Source: Pseudanabaena sp. UWO311
Lineage (GTDB): Bacteria; Cyanobacteriota; Cyanobacteriia; Pseudanabaenales; Pseudanabaenaceae
Assembly (NCBI RefSeq): GCF_006937785.1
Contig: NZ_SJEE01000037.1
Span: forward strand, 1 to 53,961
Length of the DNA: 53,961 bases
Direction of reading: 5' to 3'
Under the pieces are notes generated by a model. That model had not been told where the DNA came from. It saw only the letters and a list, made by a program, of their open reading frames with translations, and ran no database searches. This document shows positions 36,133 to 44,781 of the stretch, piece by piece; position 1 is the stretch's first letter; each line of letters opens with the position of its first letter. The translations under genes and the position numbers were made by a program.

Positions 36133-37389
36133 TTAAAACTTGATCGTGCGTCGATGCGCGGCAACAGACTCCGCCAAGCCGATCGCCATTAAATTAGCCA
36201 GTAAAGCTGATCGCCCATAACTGAGCCAAGGCAAAGGAATCCCTGTCACTGGCGCAACATTAATATTCATACCGATATTGACAAAGGTTTGAAATAGGAC
36301 GAAAGAAAACACGCCGATCGCTAGTAGTGACCCGAAATTATCCCTCGCATTCACAGCAATCACCAGTAAGCGCCAGCAAATTCCTACAAACAATAACAAA
36401 ACGCATATACAACCAAAAAAGCCAAACTCTTCGCCGATTGCTGAAAAAATGAAATCAGTATGCTGCTCAGGAATAAAATTTAACTGTGTTTGTGTACCCT
36501 TGAGCCAACCCTGACCAAATAGTTGCCCAGCTCCGATCGCAATTTTGGACTGAATGACGTGATATCCAGCACCAAGAGGATCTTGATTAGGATCGATGAA
36601 TAGCAATAGGCGTTTTTTTTGATAATCATGGAGAATATTCCACAATAAAACTCCTGCTTGTCCAGACACCAAATTGACTACCACTGCAATTACGGTGCTG
36701 ACAATGCGAAACCAAGGTAATGAGACCCAAGCCGCCACACCCATCAAGATCACCCATACAATCCATGCGGGTAAATAAATCGAAAACAGTACTGCCGAGA
36801 CAATGGGAGAAAATATTAGTAATAGCCATCCCAAACTGGCTCCAGCCCAATAGAGCATTCCAATCGTGATCGCTGCAAATATCAGAGATGTGCCAAGGTT
36901 GGGTTGCAAAAAGATCAAAATCCAAGGTGGTACGGTTACCCAAGCGACTTTAAATGCATCAATCGGACTCTGAATCGGGCGATCGTGCATTACGGCTGCT
37001 AAGGAAATAATTATGCCTACCTTGGCAAATTCCGAAGGCTGAATATTAAAGCCACCGATCGTAATCCAGCGCTCAGCCCCAAGAGCCGTTGTCCCAATAA
37101 GTAGCACCAAAATCAAAGATATATTTGTGAGCGCGTAGGTAAACCAATGTAATCGCAATAATTGATCGTAATGAAAACGGGCGATCGCAAACATAGCTAC
37201 CAAGCCTACGCCACCTGTCACCCAATGTTGCCACCATACTGCACTCTGAGAGCGAAAGTCAGAGCTGTAGATAGCAATGCCACCTAAAATCATCAATAGA
37301 ATCGGGAAAATTAGCAATAACGGATCGGCATCGCGCCACTCACGTTTGATATTTTCCCAACTGGGTAGTTCTAAGCCTTTTACGATCAT
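36133..37389 (-). CDS. rodA: Rod-shape/peptidoglycan polymerase RodA
   Basis: This 418-residue SEDS protein has about ten membrane segments. Family motifs are visible: GAERWITIGGFNIQPSEFAK, FLQPNLGTSLIFAAI, AIGEEFGFFG, and the C-terminal NIGMNINVAPVTGIPLPWLS followed by YGRSALLANL. It polymerises lipid II glycan with a class B penicillin-binding protein during wall elongation. No pbp2 is adjacent. About 490 nt of repeat-rich DNA lies upstream of the start (ATG 37389). Confidence 0.93.
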   Translation of the reverse strand: MIVKGLELPSWENIKREWRDADPLLLIFPILLMILGGIAIYSSDFRSQSAVWWQHWVTGGVGLVAMFAIARFHYDQLLRLHWFTYALTNISLILVLLIGTTALGAERWITIGGFNIQPSEFAKVGIIISLAAVMHDRPIQSPIDAFKVAWVTVPPWILIFLQPNLGTSLIFAAITIGMLYWAGASLGWLLLIFSPIVSAVLFSIYLPAWIVWVILMGVAAWVSLPWFRIVSTVIAVVVNLVSGQAGVLLWNILHDYQKKRLLLFIDPNQDPLGAGYHVIQSKIAIGAGQLFGQGWLKGTQTQLNFIPEQHTDFIFSAIGEEFGFFGCICVLLLFVGICWRLLVIAVNARDNFGSLLAIGVFSFVLFQTFVNIGMNINVAPVTGIPLPWLSYGRSALLANLMAIGLAESVAAHRRTIKF

Positions 37390-37453
37390 AAACGCAGATA
37401 ATTTTGCATCAGTTCTTATTATGCATTATCTATCTTATTTGGGCTTTACGCAG

Positions 37454-37695
37454 TAGCCCTGCACTCAATTAGCCCTGCACTCAAGCACTCAAGTAGCCCT
37501 GCACTCAAGTGCGGGCTAAAAGCTCTAGTCCACTTCATTGGACTAATTGATATAGATGAACATAATGAATTAAAAAAACAAACCCATAAAGTTGCGCCCT
37601 GCGGGGCGCAACTTTATGGGTTTGGGCAAATCTCATTGTTCTGTAGTCCAATTCAGTGGACTTGAGCTTTTAGCCAAGAACTTGAGTTCTTGGCT
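37454..37695. repeat. Composite repeat block: two mirrored two-hairpin units around a palindrome
   Basis: Left unit: TAGCCCTGCACTCAA three times (37454, 37470, 37494), hairpin 37495-37517, linker, hairpin 37527-37544 (AGTCCA...TGGACT). Centre: perfect palindrome 37580-37623 (20-bp arms, loop TGCG). Right unit, mirrored: hairpin 37645-37662 (AGTCCA...TGGACT), linker, hairpin 37672-37695 (AGCCAAGAACT...AGTTCTTGGCT). The linker contains GCTAAAAGCT in the left unit and AGCTTTTAGC in the right. No gene is seen in 37390-37876 otherwise. Confidence 0.8.
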
Positions 37696-37876
37696 GGTCT
37701 ATTTGCATAAGCAATCTTTCGGTATTACGGGATGCTCTACTGAATAAACCTCCCCTTGATCGTCTATGCAATGGCATACTGAAGGTAACAAACAGGTATG
37801 CAAATCACTAATGCATCTGCGATAAACCTTGTAATAACCCTATCTACCTTTATTTCTAGGCAGGACGACCTAATCA

Positions 37877-38140
37877 ATGCTGATGTATACAGTTGAAATC
37901 ACCCTCAAAAACAACCCGATCGCTTTGTCTGTACAGCGCAAGGAGCAGGAAAATGCTGAGGCGCTATATCGTGAAATTGCTAGCGCGATCGCTGATGGTA
38001 ATACCAAAATCTTGGAATTAACCTGCGAAAAACAAGAAGGCAAAAAAGTTTCAGTACTTGTTGGCGAGATCTCCGCCGTACAGGTTTCTGAGAAATCAGG
38101 GGCTTCTGCGAATATGGGCGCAGGCTTTATCCGTGGCTAA
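37877..38140 (+). CDS. UPF0367 family protein
   Basis: This 87-residue protein has MYTVEITLKNNPIALSVQRK followed by the helix AEALYREIASAI, then LELTCEKQEGKKVSVLVGEI and VQVSEKSG. This is the layout of the UPF0367 family, found in nearly all cyanobacteria; its function is unknown. Two ATGs (37877 and 37883) are possible; AGGACGACC precedes the first. A hairpin follows the stop. Confidence 0.9.
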   Translation: MLMYTVEITLKNNPIALSVQRKEQENAEALYREIASAIADGNTKILELTCEKQEGKKVSVLVGEISAVQVSEKSGASANMGAGFIRG

Positions 38141-38149
38141 TCATTAAAT

Positions 38150-38182
38150 ATTTTTGTCGCACGCTGCGCGTGCGACAAAAAT
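38150..38182 (+). terminator. 15-bp hairpin after the UPF0367 gene
   Basis: The arms 38150-38164 and 38168-38182 are perfectly complementary around TGC. GC-rich inside and A/T-rich outside, as terminators are. Confidence 0.7.
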
Positions 38183-38215
38183 GTTCGTATCTTCTGTAAT
38201 TACCTGCAATTAATA

Positions 38216-38896
38216 ATGCCCACTGATCAATCTGTAACCACCGCCATAAGTGTTCGCGATCTTAATTTTGCGTGGGCATCGGGCGAAACCGTCCTCGATC
38301 ACTGCAATTTATCTGTCCCAAAAGGGGAATTTTGGATGCTGTTGGGTACTAACGGCAGTGGTAAATCAACTTTACTCAGGCTCCTAGCAGGCTTGCTCAA
38401 ACCTAAGTCTGGCGATATTGAGATCGGTGCTCGCATTGGATTTGTATTCCAAAACCCCGATCATCAATTGGTCATGCCTACCGTTGGCGCAGATATTGCT
38501 TTTGGCTTAGCGTCAGAAAATCTTTCCTACATAGAAACTTTGCATCGAGTTAAAGAATCACTTAGCGCTGTTAACCTAGAGCAAATGATTCGCCGCCCCA
38601 TCTACGCTCTTAGTGGAGGTCAAAAGCAGAGGGTTGCGATCGCAGGTGCGATCGCGCGTCATGCCGAAATTTTATTGTTAGATGAACCAACGGCTTTATT
38701 AGATGGCGAAAATCAGCTTGATCTCGTCGCCTCAGTCCGCGATCTCGTTAAGCAAAAAAATCTCACCGCTCTATGGGTAACTCATCGTTTGAACGAGCTT
38801 GATTATGCTGACGGTGCATTTTTACTTGAGCGTGGGCAAGTCATCGACAAAGGCGATCCGATGCGTCTAAAGCAAGTACTACTAGAAAAAAGTTAG
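38216..38896 (+). CDS. ABC transporter ATP-binding protein, CbiO/EcfA-like
   Basis: This 226-residue protein has Walker A LGTNGSGKST, Q-loop VFQNPDHQLVMPTV (typical of CbiO/EcfA ATPases), signature LSGGQKQRVAIAGAIARH, Walker B ILLLDEPTALLD and switch His in VTHRLNEL. It lacks the C-terminal extension of many EcfA proteins. It should power an energy-coupling-factor type importer; no EcfT or S subunit is encoded nearby. Related orphan ATPases are common in cyanobacteria and plastids. Confidence 0.9.
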   Translation: MPTDQSVTTAISVRDLNFAWASGETVLDHCNLSVPKGEFWMLLGTNGSGKSTLLRLLAGLLKPKSGDIEIGARIGFVFQNPDHQLVMPTVGADIAFGLASENLSYIETLHRVKESLSAVNLEQMIRRPIYALSGGQKQRVAIAGAIARHAEILLLDEPTALLDGENQLDLVASVRDLVKQKNLTALWVTHRLNELDYADGAFLLERGQVIDKGDPMRLKQVLLEKS

Positions 38897-38968
38897 ATTT
38901 AATAATGAGTGCGAAGAAAGCATCATTGAATTTTGGCTTAATTTAATTTGCATTTTACAGAAAATAAA

Positions 38969-39463
38969 ATGGAAGAACAGCAGAATTTTCTTTACGAATA
39001 CACTAAGTTTTGCCTAGAGCAAGCTCAGCATGGAGTCGATACTTTGGGAACCAAGCTTTCAGGTGTCATGGAAATTAGTGCTTTGTTATTGTTGGGTCTG
39101 CGCGTTACTTCCACTTTTCAAATCTATGTTAAGCCAGAGCAGGCAAACCTGTACTTTGTCTATTTGAGTCTCAAGCTTTCAGCATGTGTGGCTCTAGCGA
39201 TCGCGATCGCATTTTCGGTGCTTGGGCTATATCCGCGCAAAGTCGTGACGACGGGGCTTTCTCCTGAAGTCTTGATGCAAAAAAATGAAAGCTTGCAAAC
39301 TGCGATTACGAATACATGGATGCAGCAAATTGAGGATTTACAAACTTATAAAACTGAGCGTACAGTCTTTTTGCGTAAGGCAATGATCTCACTAGGCATT
39401 GGAATTGCGATCGCCTCTCTTGCGACTACCGATGCTTTTATGATGGCGATAATCGCTAAATAG
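38969..39463 (+). CDS. Membrane protein of unknown function
   Basis: I use ATG 38969; the longer frame starts with TTG. The 164-residue protein has hydrophobic segments near residues 37-58 (VMEISALLLLGLRVTSTFQI), 75-95 (LSACVALAIAIAFSVLGLYP) and 139-160 (AMISLGIGIAIASLATTDAF). No family is recognised; short proteins of this build appear in many conflict systems, but nothing here proves it. Its stop is 12 nt from the stop of the convergent mntB gene. Confidence 0.6.
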   Translation: MEEQQNFLYEYTKFCLEQAQHGVDTLGTKLSGVMEISALLLLGLRVTSTFQIYVKPEQANLYFVYLSLKLSACVALAIAIAFSVLGLYPRKVVTTGLSPEVLMQKNESLQTAITNTWMQQIEDLQTYKTERTVFLRKAMISLGIGIAIASLATTDAFMMAIIAK

Positions 39464-39475
39464 TAAAGCGCTTTA

Positions 39476-40327
39476 TTACTCAGAAATATGTTGGCGCGAT
39501 CGCACTAACATTCCATGCTTCGGCGCAAAAATCATCGCCGTTAGAAATAATAAGGTTTGCAAAACGACGATGCAGCCGCCCGTAGAGCCATCAATGTGAT
39601 AACTGATGTAAGTTCCCATCACGCTGGAAAACATCCCCGATGCCATCGCAATCAACATCATGTGGTCAAAGCGATCGCTTAATAAATAGGCAGTTGCTCC
39701 AGGAGTGACTAACATAGCTACTACGAGAATAATGCCCACTGTCTGAAGTCCTGCAACCGCAGTGAGGGATAACAAAGACAGGAGAACGTAATAGAGAAAT
39801 GTGGTATTTAAACCGATTGAACGAGCATGGGTGACATCAAAGCAAAACAGGACTAAATCTTTGCGTAAAAGCGCGAGTGTTACTAAGGTAATGACGCTAA
39901 TGATTACGGTTTGCAGGATATCGCTATCACCGATTCCGAGAACATTGCCAAAGAGAATATGCCCTAAATCGACTGTGCTTTTAACTTTGGAAACCAGCAC
40001 AATCCCGAAGGCAAATAGTCCTGTAAATACCAATCCAATTACTGTGTCTTCTTTAATGCGAGTGTTGGATTTAATAAATCCGATCGCCATGACCGAACCC
40101 ACACCAAACACAAATGCACCAATCGCAAAGGGAATATTCATCACATAGGCAAGTACTACCCCTGGGAGGACTGCGTGGGAAACGGCATCTCCCATAAGCG
40201 CCCATCCCTTAAGGATCATGAAGCAAGATAGCGCTGAACAAACAATCCCGACCAAGGCACTCACCAAAATCGCTTTGACCATAAACCCATATTGCAAGGG
40301 TGCTGTAAACCAATTCACTAATTCCAT
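39476..40327 (-). CDS. mntB: Manganese ABC transporter permease
   Basis: I place the start at ATG 40327, with AGGAG 8 nt upstream; the longer frame opens with GTG. This 283-residue ABC-3 family permease has about eight membrane segments (ILVSALVGIVCSALSCFMIL; MGDAVSHAVLPGVVLAYVM; VGIILVVAMLVTPGATAYLL). It should form the channel for the metal handed over by MntC. Gene order on the minus strand is mntC-mntA-mntB, as in Synechocystis. Zinc transport (ZnuB) is the main alternative, but the binding protein favours manganese. Confidence 0.9.
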   Translation of the reverse strand: MELVNWFTAPLQYGFMVKAILVSALVGIVCSALSCFMILKGWALMGDAVSHAVLPGVVLAYVMNIPFAIGAFVFGVGSVMAIGFIKSNTRIKEDTVIGLVFTGLFAFGIVLVSKVKSTVDLGHILFGNVLGIGDSDILQTVIISVITLVTLALLRKDLVLFCFDVTHARSIGLNTTFLYYVLLSLLSLTAVAGLQTVGIILVVAMLVTPGATAYLLSDRFDHMMLIAMASGMFSSVMGTYISYHIDGSTGGCIVVLQTLLFLTAMIFAPKHGMLVRSRQHISE

Positions 40328-40362
40328 TATGGCTACTCCTGATAGTTTCCCAACATAAACCA

Positions 40363-40413
40363 CCCAAAGTTGTGATGTTGCGCCCCTGCGGGGCGCAACA
40401 TCACAACTTTGGG
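40363..40413. repeat. 24-bp palindrome at the mntA stop
   Basis: The arms 40363-40386 and 40390-40413 are perfectly complementary around TGC, with GCGCCCC/GGGGCGC at the centre. The right arm contains the last codons and the stop of mntA. It lies between mntA and mntB. Confidence 0.85.
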
Positions 40414-41165
40414 TTTGTAATTATTTTTGAACGCGATAAATCGATAACAGAACCGCCAAAGGTGCGTGACAAGTTTTCTTCGGTAAATACTTCTGAAGTC
40501 TCGCCATAGGCGAGAATTGTGCGATTGATGAGGACTACTTGATCGCAAAATGTGGTGATCGAATCTAAGTCATGGGTGGAAATTAAAATCGTATAACCTG
40601 CGTCGCGGAGTTCCATAAGCAGATTTATCATCATCTTCTCGGTCTTGACATCCACTCCTGCAAAGGGCTCATCTAGCAACAAGACCTTAGCCTGTTGTGC
40701 CAAAGCTCTAGCAAAAAATGTGCGTTTCTTTTGACCGCCTGATAGCTCACCGATTTGGCGATCGCGCATTTCCCACATTTCGACTCGTCCCAAGCTATCA
40801 CGCACTGCTTGTTTATCTTGAACACTTGGAATGCGCAAAAAGTTCATGTAGCCATAGCGTCCCATCATCACTACATCATGGACACTCACAGGGAAGTTCC
40901 AATCTACTTCTTCTGTTTGTGGTACATAGGCAACTAGATTGTTTCTTTGGACAAGGCGAATTGGTAACCCGTTAATTAATACTCTACCGCTTACAGGTTT
41001 TACAAAGCCCATCACCGCTTTAAATAGTGTGGACTTTCCTGCGCCATTCATTCCCACTAAACCGCAGATTGTCCCTGATTTGAGTTGGAGTGATGCACTA
41101 TGTAGAGCGATTTTGCCATGATAGGCAACTGTTACATTCTCAATATCGATGCTAAATGTATTCAT
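40401..41165 (-). CDS. mntA: Manganese ABC transporter ATP-binding protein
   Basis: This 254-residue protein has Walker [11 protein letters not shown]-loop [20 protein letters not shown] (the EVDW/NFPV pattern is typical of Mn/Zn-type ATPases), signature [15 protein letters not shown], Walker [13 protein letters not shown] and switch His in STHDL. Start ATG 41165 has GGAG upstream. It energises import by MntB. The final residues NPKL and the stop come from an inserted palindrome, so the native end may have been slightly different. Confidence 0.92.
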   Translation of the reverse strand: MNTFSIDIENVTVAYHGKIALHSASLQLKSGTICGLVGMNGAGKSTLFKAVMGFVKPVSGRVLINGLPIRLVQRNNLVAYVPQTEEVDWNFPVSVHDVVMMGRYGYMNFLRIPSVQDKQAVRDSLGRVEMWEMRDRQIGELSGGQKKRTFFARALAQQAKVLLLDEPFAGVDVKTEKMMINLLMELRDAGYTILISTHDLDSITTFCDQVVLINRTILAYGETSEVFTEENLSRTFGGSVIDLSRSKIITNPKL

Positions 41166-41195
41166 AATTTTTCTCCATTGATCTTGATTTAGTTC

Positions 41196-41280
41196 GTAGG
41201 GTGTGTTAGCGAAGCGTAACGCACTATTTGCGGCTATTGGGTGCGTTATGCGATCGCTAACGCACCCTACAAAACAAGAA
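41196..41280. repeat. GTAGGGTGTGTTAGCG-type inverted repeat
   Basis: The arms 41196-41211 and 41265-41280 pair with one mismatch; GTAACGCAC and GTGCGTTAT pair inside. It resembles the GTAGGGTGCGTTAGC repeats seen widely in cyanobacterial genomes. It sits between mntC and mntA. Confidence 0.7.
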
Positions 41281-41289
41281 ATCTATTTA

Positions 41290-42273
41290 TTACTTTTGCA
41301 AGCCTTTGATTAATGTATTAACGTTGTATTCCAAAAGCTTGAGGTAGGTTGGGGTGAGTCCATCGGGAGGAGATAGGGAATCCACATAAAAGACACCTCC
41401 ATACTTTGCTCCAGTTTCATTTACTACTTGTTGCATTGCTTTATCACTGACTGTACTTTCGCAAAATACGGTTGGAATCTTTTTTGCTTTTACTGTTTCA
41501 ATTACTTTTTCTACTTGCTTAGGAGTGGCTTGCTGCTCAGCATTTACTGGCCAAATGTAAACTTCCTTTAATCCATAATCACGGGCAAGATAGGAGAATG
41601 CGCCTTCACAACTGACTATATATCGCTGATCAGGAGGAATTGTCGAAATAGTTTGTTTGAGCTTGGTATCGATCGCTTGGATTTGCTGACTATAGGCTTT
41701 GGCATTCGCGGCATAGGTTGCGGCATTGACAGGATCAGCCTTACTCAGAGCTTTGCGTATATTTTCGACATAGATCAAGGCGTTTTGAGGCGACATCCAA
41801 GCATGAGGATTGGGTTTACCTTGATAGGAGTCTTCGGCGATGTTGATGGGTTGAATGCCTTTACTCAAGGTCAGGCGATCGACTTTAGGAAAACTATTAT
41901 AAAAGCGATCGGCCCAGCGTTCTAAGTTCATGCCATTGTCAAGAATTAGATCGGCTGATTGACCGCGACGGAGATCGCTGGGCGTAGGCTCATATCCATG
42001 AATCTCAGCGCCCACCTTCGTAATTGACTCCACGATCGCTTTATCACCTGCGACGTTTTGTGTCATGTCAGCAAGCACAGTAAACGTGGTCAGAATAACT
42101 TTTTTGTCTTTGCGATTTGAAGTACTTGGGGCATTGGCGATATTACTAGTTTGTGGTGAGGTCGTCGAAAAGCTGCACCCACTCAGGCTAACTGCAAATA
42201 CAAGAGTAGCAAGAATAGCTTGATAGCATTTAAAGGACATCAAACTTTGAATAAGACTGAGTTTAGACTCCAT
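41290..42273 (-). CDS. mntC: Manganese-binding lipoprotein MntC
   Basis: This 327-residue cluster A-I binding protein has a lipobox at SLSGC (Cys33). The metal ligands are visible: His92 (EIHGYEP), His157 (NPHAWMS), Glu223 (SCEGAF) and Asp298 (FYVDSLS). Glu rather than His at the third site, and the cysteine pair Cys222/Cys271, match Synechocystis MntC, where the disulfide is known to affect manganese binding. It should capture Mn2+ for photosystem II. A 28-bp palindrome sits right upstream of the start and may control expression. Confidence 0.93.
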   Translation of the reverse strand: MESKLSLIQSLMSFKCYQAILATLVFAVSLSGCSFSTTSPQTSNIANAPSTSNRKDKKVILTTFTVLADMTQNVAGDKAIVESITKVGAEIHGYEPTPSDLRRGQSADLILDNGMNLERWADRFYNSFPKVDRLTLSKGIQPINIAEDSYQGKPNPHAWMSPQNALIYVENIRKALSKADPVNAATYAANAKAYSQQIQAIDTKLKQTISTIPPDQRYIVSCEGAFSYLARDYGLKEVYIWPVNAEQQATPKQVEKVIETVKAKKIPTVFCESTVSDKAMQQVVNETGAKYGGVFYVDSLSPPDGLTPTYLKLLEYNVNTLIKGLQK

Positions 42274-42279
42274 GATTAC

Positions 42280-42343
42280 TTTTCATAATCGTTTCATTAT
42301 TTAAAATATAGCATAATTTTAAATAATGAAACGATTATGAAAA
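42280..42343. promoter_or_regulatory. 28-bp palindrome directly upstream of mntC
   Basis: The arms 42280-42307 and 42316-42343 are perfectly complementary. On the minus strand the centre reads TATGCTATATTT, which resembles a -10 region, and the palindrome ends 7 nt before the mntC ATG. It may be a metal-regulator operator with promoter, or a repeat of the palindrome family. Confidence 0.5.
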
Positions 42344-42365
42344 AGAGTGACAATTCTGATTTTAA

Positions 42366-42418
42366 AAATTACAGTTTATAAAAGCTAGTCTAGAGCTAGA
42401 TTTCATAAACTGTAATTT
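42366..42418. repeat. 14-bp inverted repeat between mntC and the SulP gene
   Basis: The arms 42366-42379 and 42405-42418 are perfectly complementary, with a partly paired centre (AAAGCTAG / CTAGATTT). It is followed by TTTGCC-N8-GGCAAA and by TTTCATAATGAAAATTGCTG, which nearly repeats 34388-34407. Confidence 0.7.
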
Positions 42419-42543
42419 GAGGTTTTCCTTTGCCGCAGACGAGGCAAACTCCTGAATTGGTTTCATAATGAAAATTGCTGAAATTTGTTTTCTCGTAACT
42501 ATTTCGAGCATTGCTATAAATTCTTGTTGTAATCTTGAAAATT

Positions 42544-44739
42544 ATGCGTGTGTTTTCCGCGTCCTCAGTTGTTGCTAACGTGTCTGCTGGTATAACGACA
42601 GGATTGGTAAATCTTGTTTATGGGATTTCGTTTGCTGCAATAATTTTTTCTGGAGATCTCGCACGCTTTTTTCCTCAAGGCTTAAGTATTAGTTTAATTG
42701 GAGCAACAGTAACAGCAATTATTGTTGCTTGGCTGAGTTCGTTCCCTTTTGCTTTGGCTGGCTCTGATCCAAATTCTGCCGCCATTTTAGGGTTAGTTGC
42801 TGTAGAGATTGCACAATCACTTCCCAATGCTGAATCTGACGCATATCTATATCCAACTGTTTGGGCTACGATTATTTTCAGTACATTAGCTACAGGTTTA
42901 TTGTTATTTATTTTAGGCTGGTTTCGATTAGGAAGATGGGTAAGATTTATTCCCTATCCAGTAATCGGTGGATTTCTAGCTGGAGCTGGTTGGTTAATTG
43001 CATCTAGTTCTTTCAAAGTAATGACAGGCTTTTCAGTCAGTTTAGAAACTCTACCCAAGTTTATCCAATTAGAAACTCTATCTCAGTGGTTACTAGGACT
43101 ACTATTTACAGTAGTTCTCTTATTTATGGTAGAACGCTATAAGTATTTTTGGGTTTTGCCTAGTCTTTTATTTGTTGGAACAGTTTGCTTTGATGGTATG
43201 TGGGGGCTGATTTATACATTTTCTTCTCAGCTTAACTCTCAAGACTACTTTTTCAAGCCTTTTCCACGAGAACAACTTTGGCAAGCTTGGCAGTGGTCAA
43301 CTTTTACCCATATCAATTGGTTCATCGTCATCCAGCAAAGTGGCACTGTAGCAGCGATGACAGTTATTGTAATGATCTCTATTCTTTTAAATGCCACGGG
43401 TATAGAATTAGCTACTTCTAGAAGTATTGATTTAAATCGTGAGCTTCGTGCTAATGGGATCGCTAACTTGATTAATGGATTTTGTGGTGGCGGGATAAGC
43501 TATCTCTCAATTCACCGTAGTCTTCTCAATCAGCAAGCTGGGGCGACTAGTTCTCTTGCGGCAATTATCGCAGGCGGATTTTGCGGAACAACGTTGATTT
43601 TTGGTTCTTCTTTTTTAGCCTATTTACCCAAGACGATTTTGGGCGGTTTGCTCTTATATCTTGGTTTGCGGTTGTTGATACGATGGGTTTACGAGGCTTG
43701 GTTCCAATTGCCGCTAGTAGATTACTTGCTCATTATTGTAATTTTAATAATTATTGCAATTTGGGGATTTTTGGAGGGCGTAGGTGCGGGTATCTTAATT
43801 GCTTGCTTTTTCTTTATTTTTAATTATGGTCGAATTTCGGGCATCAAATATTCTTTGTCGGGCGCAACATATCGGAGTAATGTGCAGCGCTCTTTCCCGC
43901 AAAGAATGTGTTTACATGATGAAGCTGGCTGTATCTATATCCTTGTCCTGCATGGCTTTATATTTTTTGGTACAGCAAATGATTTACTTGACGAAATTAG
44001 CGATCGCCTCAACAATCCCGATTTACCTCAGTTGCAATTTGTTGTTTTTGATTTCCGTTTAGTCAATGGTATAGACTCTTCGGCAGTTCTGAGCTTTATG
44101 AAGTTAAAACAATTAGCAAAAAATCTACACTTAAATTTAGTATTTACACAACTTCAACCAGCGATCGCAGAACAATTAAATCAAGGCGGATTAATTCTGG
44201 ACAAGTCAAATATTTGCTTTGTGTTTGACGATTTAGATCGAGGGATTGAATGGTGTGAAAATCGTGTTTTGGAAAACAAACACATGTATGATGATGAATC
44301 TATTCCTTTTCAAGAGCAACTTCAAGAATTCATTCCTGATGATGAATCGGTGATCAAGCTAATGGGTTATCTCGAAATGTTGGAGGTTCCTGAAGGAAAG
44401 TTTCTATTTCGTCAAGGTGATTTATCGAATGGGCTGTATTTTTTAGCTTCAGGTCAAGTCAGTGTGGTTCTTGAACTATCTAATGACCAAACAAAACGAC
44501 TGCGAACATACAATCATGGAACGATTTTGGGAGAGATGGGCTTATATACTCATGCACCTCGTTCTGCGTCTGTTGTCGCCGATCGCTTAAGTTATCTCTA
44601 TTATCTTTCGACGCAAGCCTTTGAAAAAATCGAAATTGAAGATCCTCAATTGGCATCCGCAGTTCATAAGTTTATTGTGAGTTTGTTAGTAGAACGATTG
44701 AAACGTTGTGAGAAAGAACTGAAAGATCTACTTCAATAA
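42544..44739 (+). CDS. SulP-family anion transporter with STAS and cyclic-nucleotide-binding domains
   Basis: I use ATG 42544; the frame could open at TTG 42535. In this 731-residue protein, residues 1-430 form a SulP/SLC26 membrane domain with about eleven spans (GITTGLVNLVYGISFAAIIF; SDPNSAAILGLVA; GLVNRS-like LINGFCGGGISYLSIHRSL). Residues about 450-560 are a STAS domain (FVVFDFRLVNGIDSSAVLSF). Residues 590-731 are a cyclic-nucleotide-binding domain (FLFRQGDLSNGLYFLASGQV; GEMGLYTHAPRSASVVA). Most SulP proteins stop after STAS, so the cNMP domain suggests gating by cAMP or cGMP. The transported anion (sulfate or bicarbonate) cannot be told from the sequence. Confidence 0.92.
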   Translation: MRVFSASSVVANVSAGITTGLVNLVYGISFAAIIFSGDLARFFPQGLSISLIGATVTAIIVAWLSSFPFALAGSDPNSAAILGLVAVEIAQSLPNAESDAYLYPTVWATIIFSTLATGLLLFILGWFRLGRWVRFIPYPVIGGFLAGAGWLIASSSFKVMTGFSVSLETLPKFIQLETLSQWLLGLLFTVVLLFMVERYKYFWVLPSLLFVGTVCFDGMWGLIYTFSSQLNSQDYFFKPFPREQLWQAWQWSTFTHINWFIVIQQSGTVAAMTVIVMISILLNATGIELATSRSIDLNRELRANGIANLINGFCGGGISYLSIHRSLLNQQAGATSSLAAIIAGGFCGTTLIFGSSFLAYLPKTILGGLLLYLGLRLLIRWVYEAWFQLPLVDYLLIIVILIIIAIWGFLEGVGAGILIACFFFIFNYGRISGIKYSLSGATYRSNVQRSFPQRMCLHDEAGCIYILVLHGFIFFGTANDLLDEISDRLNNPDLPQLQFVVFDFRLVNGIDSSAVLSFMKLKQLAKNLHLNLVFTQLQPAIAEQLNQGGLILDKSNICFVFDDLDRGIEWCENRVLENKHMYDDESIPFQEQLQEFIPDDESVIKLMGYLEMLEVPEGKFLFRQGDLSNGLYFLASGQVSVVLELSNDQTKRLRTYNHGTILGEMGLYTHAPRSASVVADRLSYLYYLSTQAFEKIEIEDPQLASAVHKFIVSLLVERLKRCEKELKDLLQ

Positions 44740-44781
44740 GAAAAAGTAAGACTGAATAGTACTTTAGAAATTATAAAGTAC

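Noticed and set aside
37454-37508. Three copies of TAGCCCTGCACTCAA as a possible CRISPR
   Set aside because: Spacing is only 1 and 9 nt, with no spacer-sized inserts; they are pieces of the two-hairpin repeat.
42280-42418. The inverted repeats as a riboswitch upstream of mntC
   Set aside because: Simple perfect hairpins without the multi-helix layout of the yybP-ykoY manganese riboswitch.
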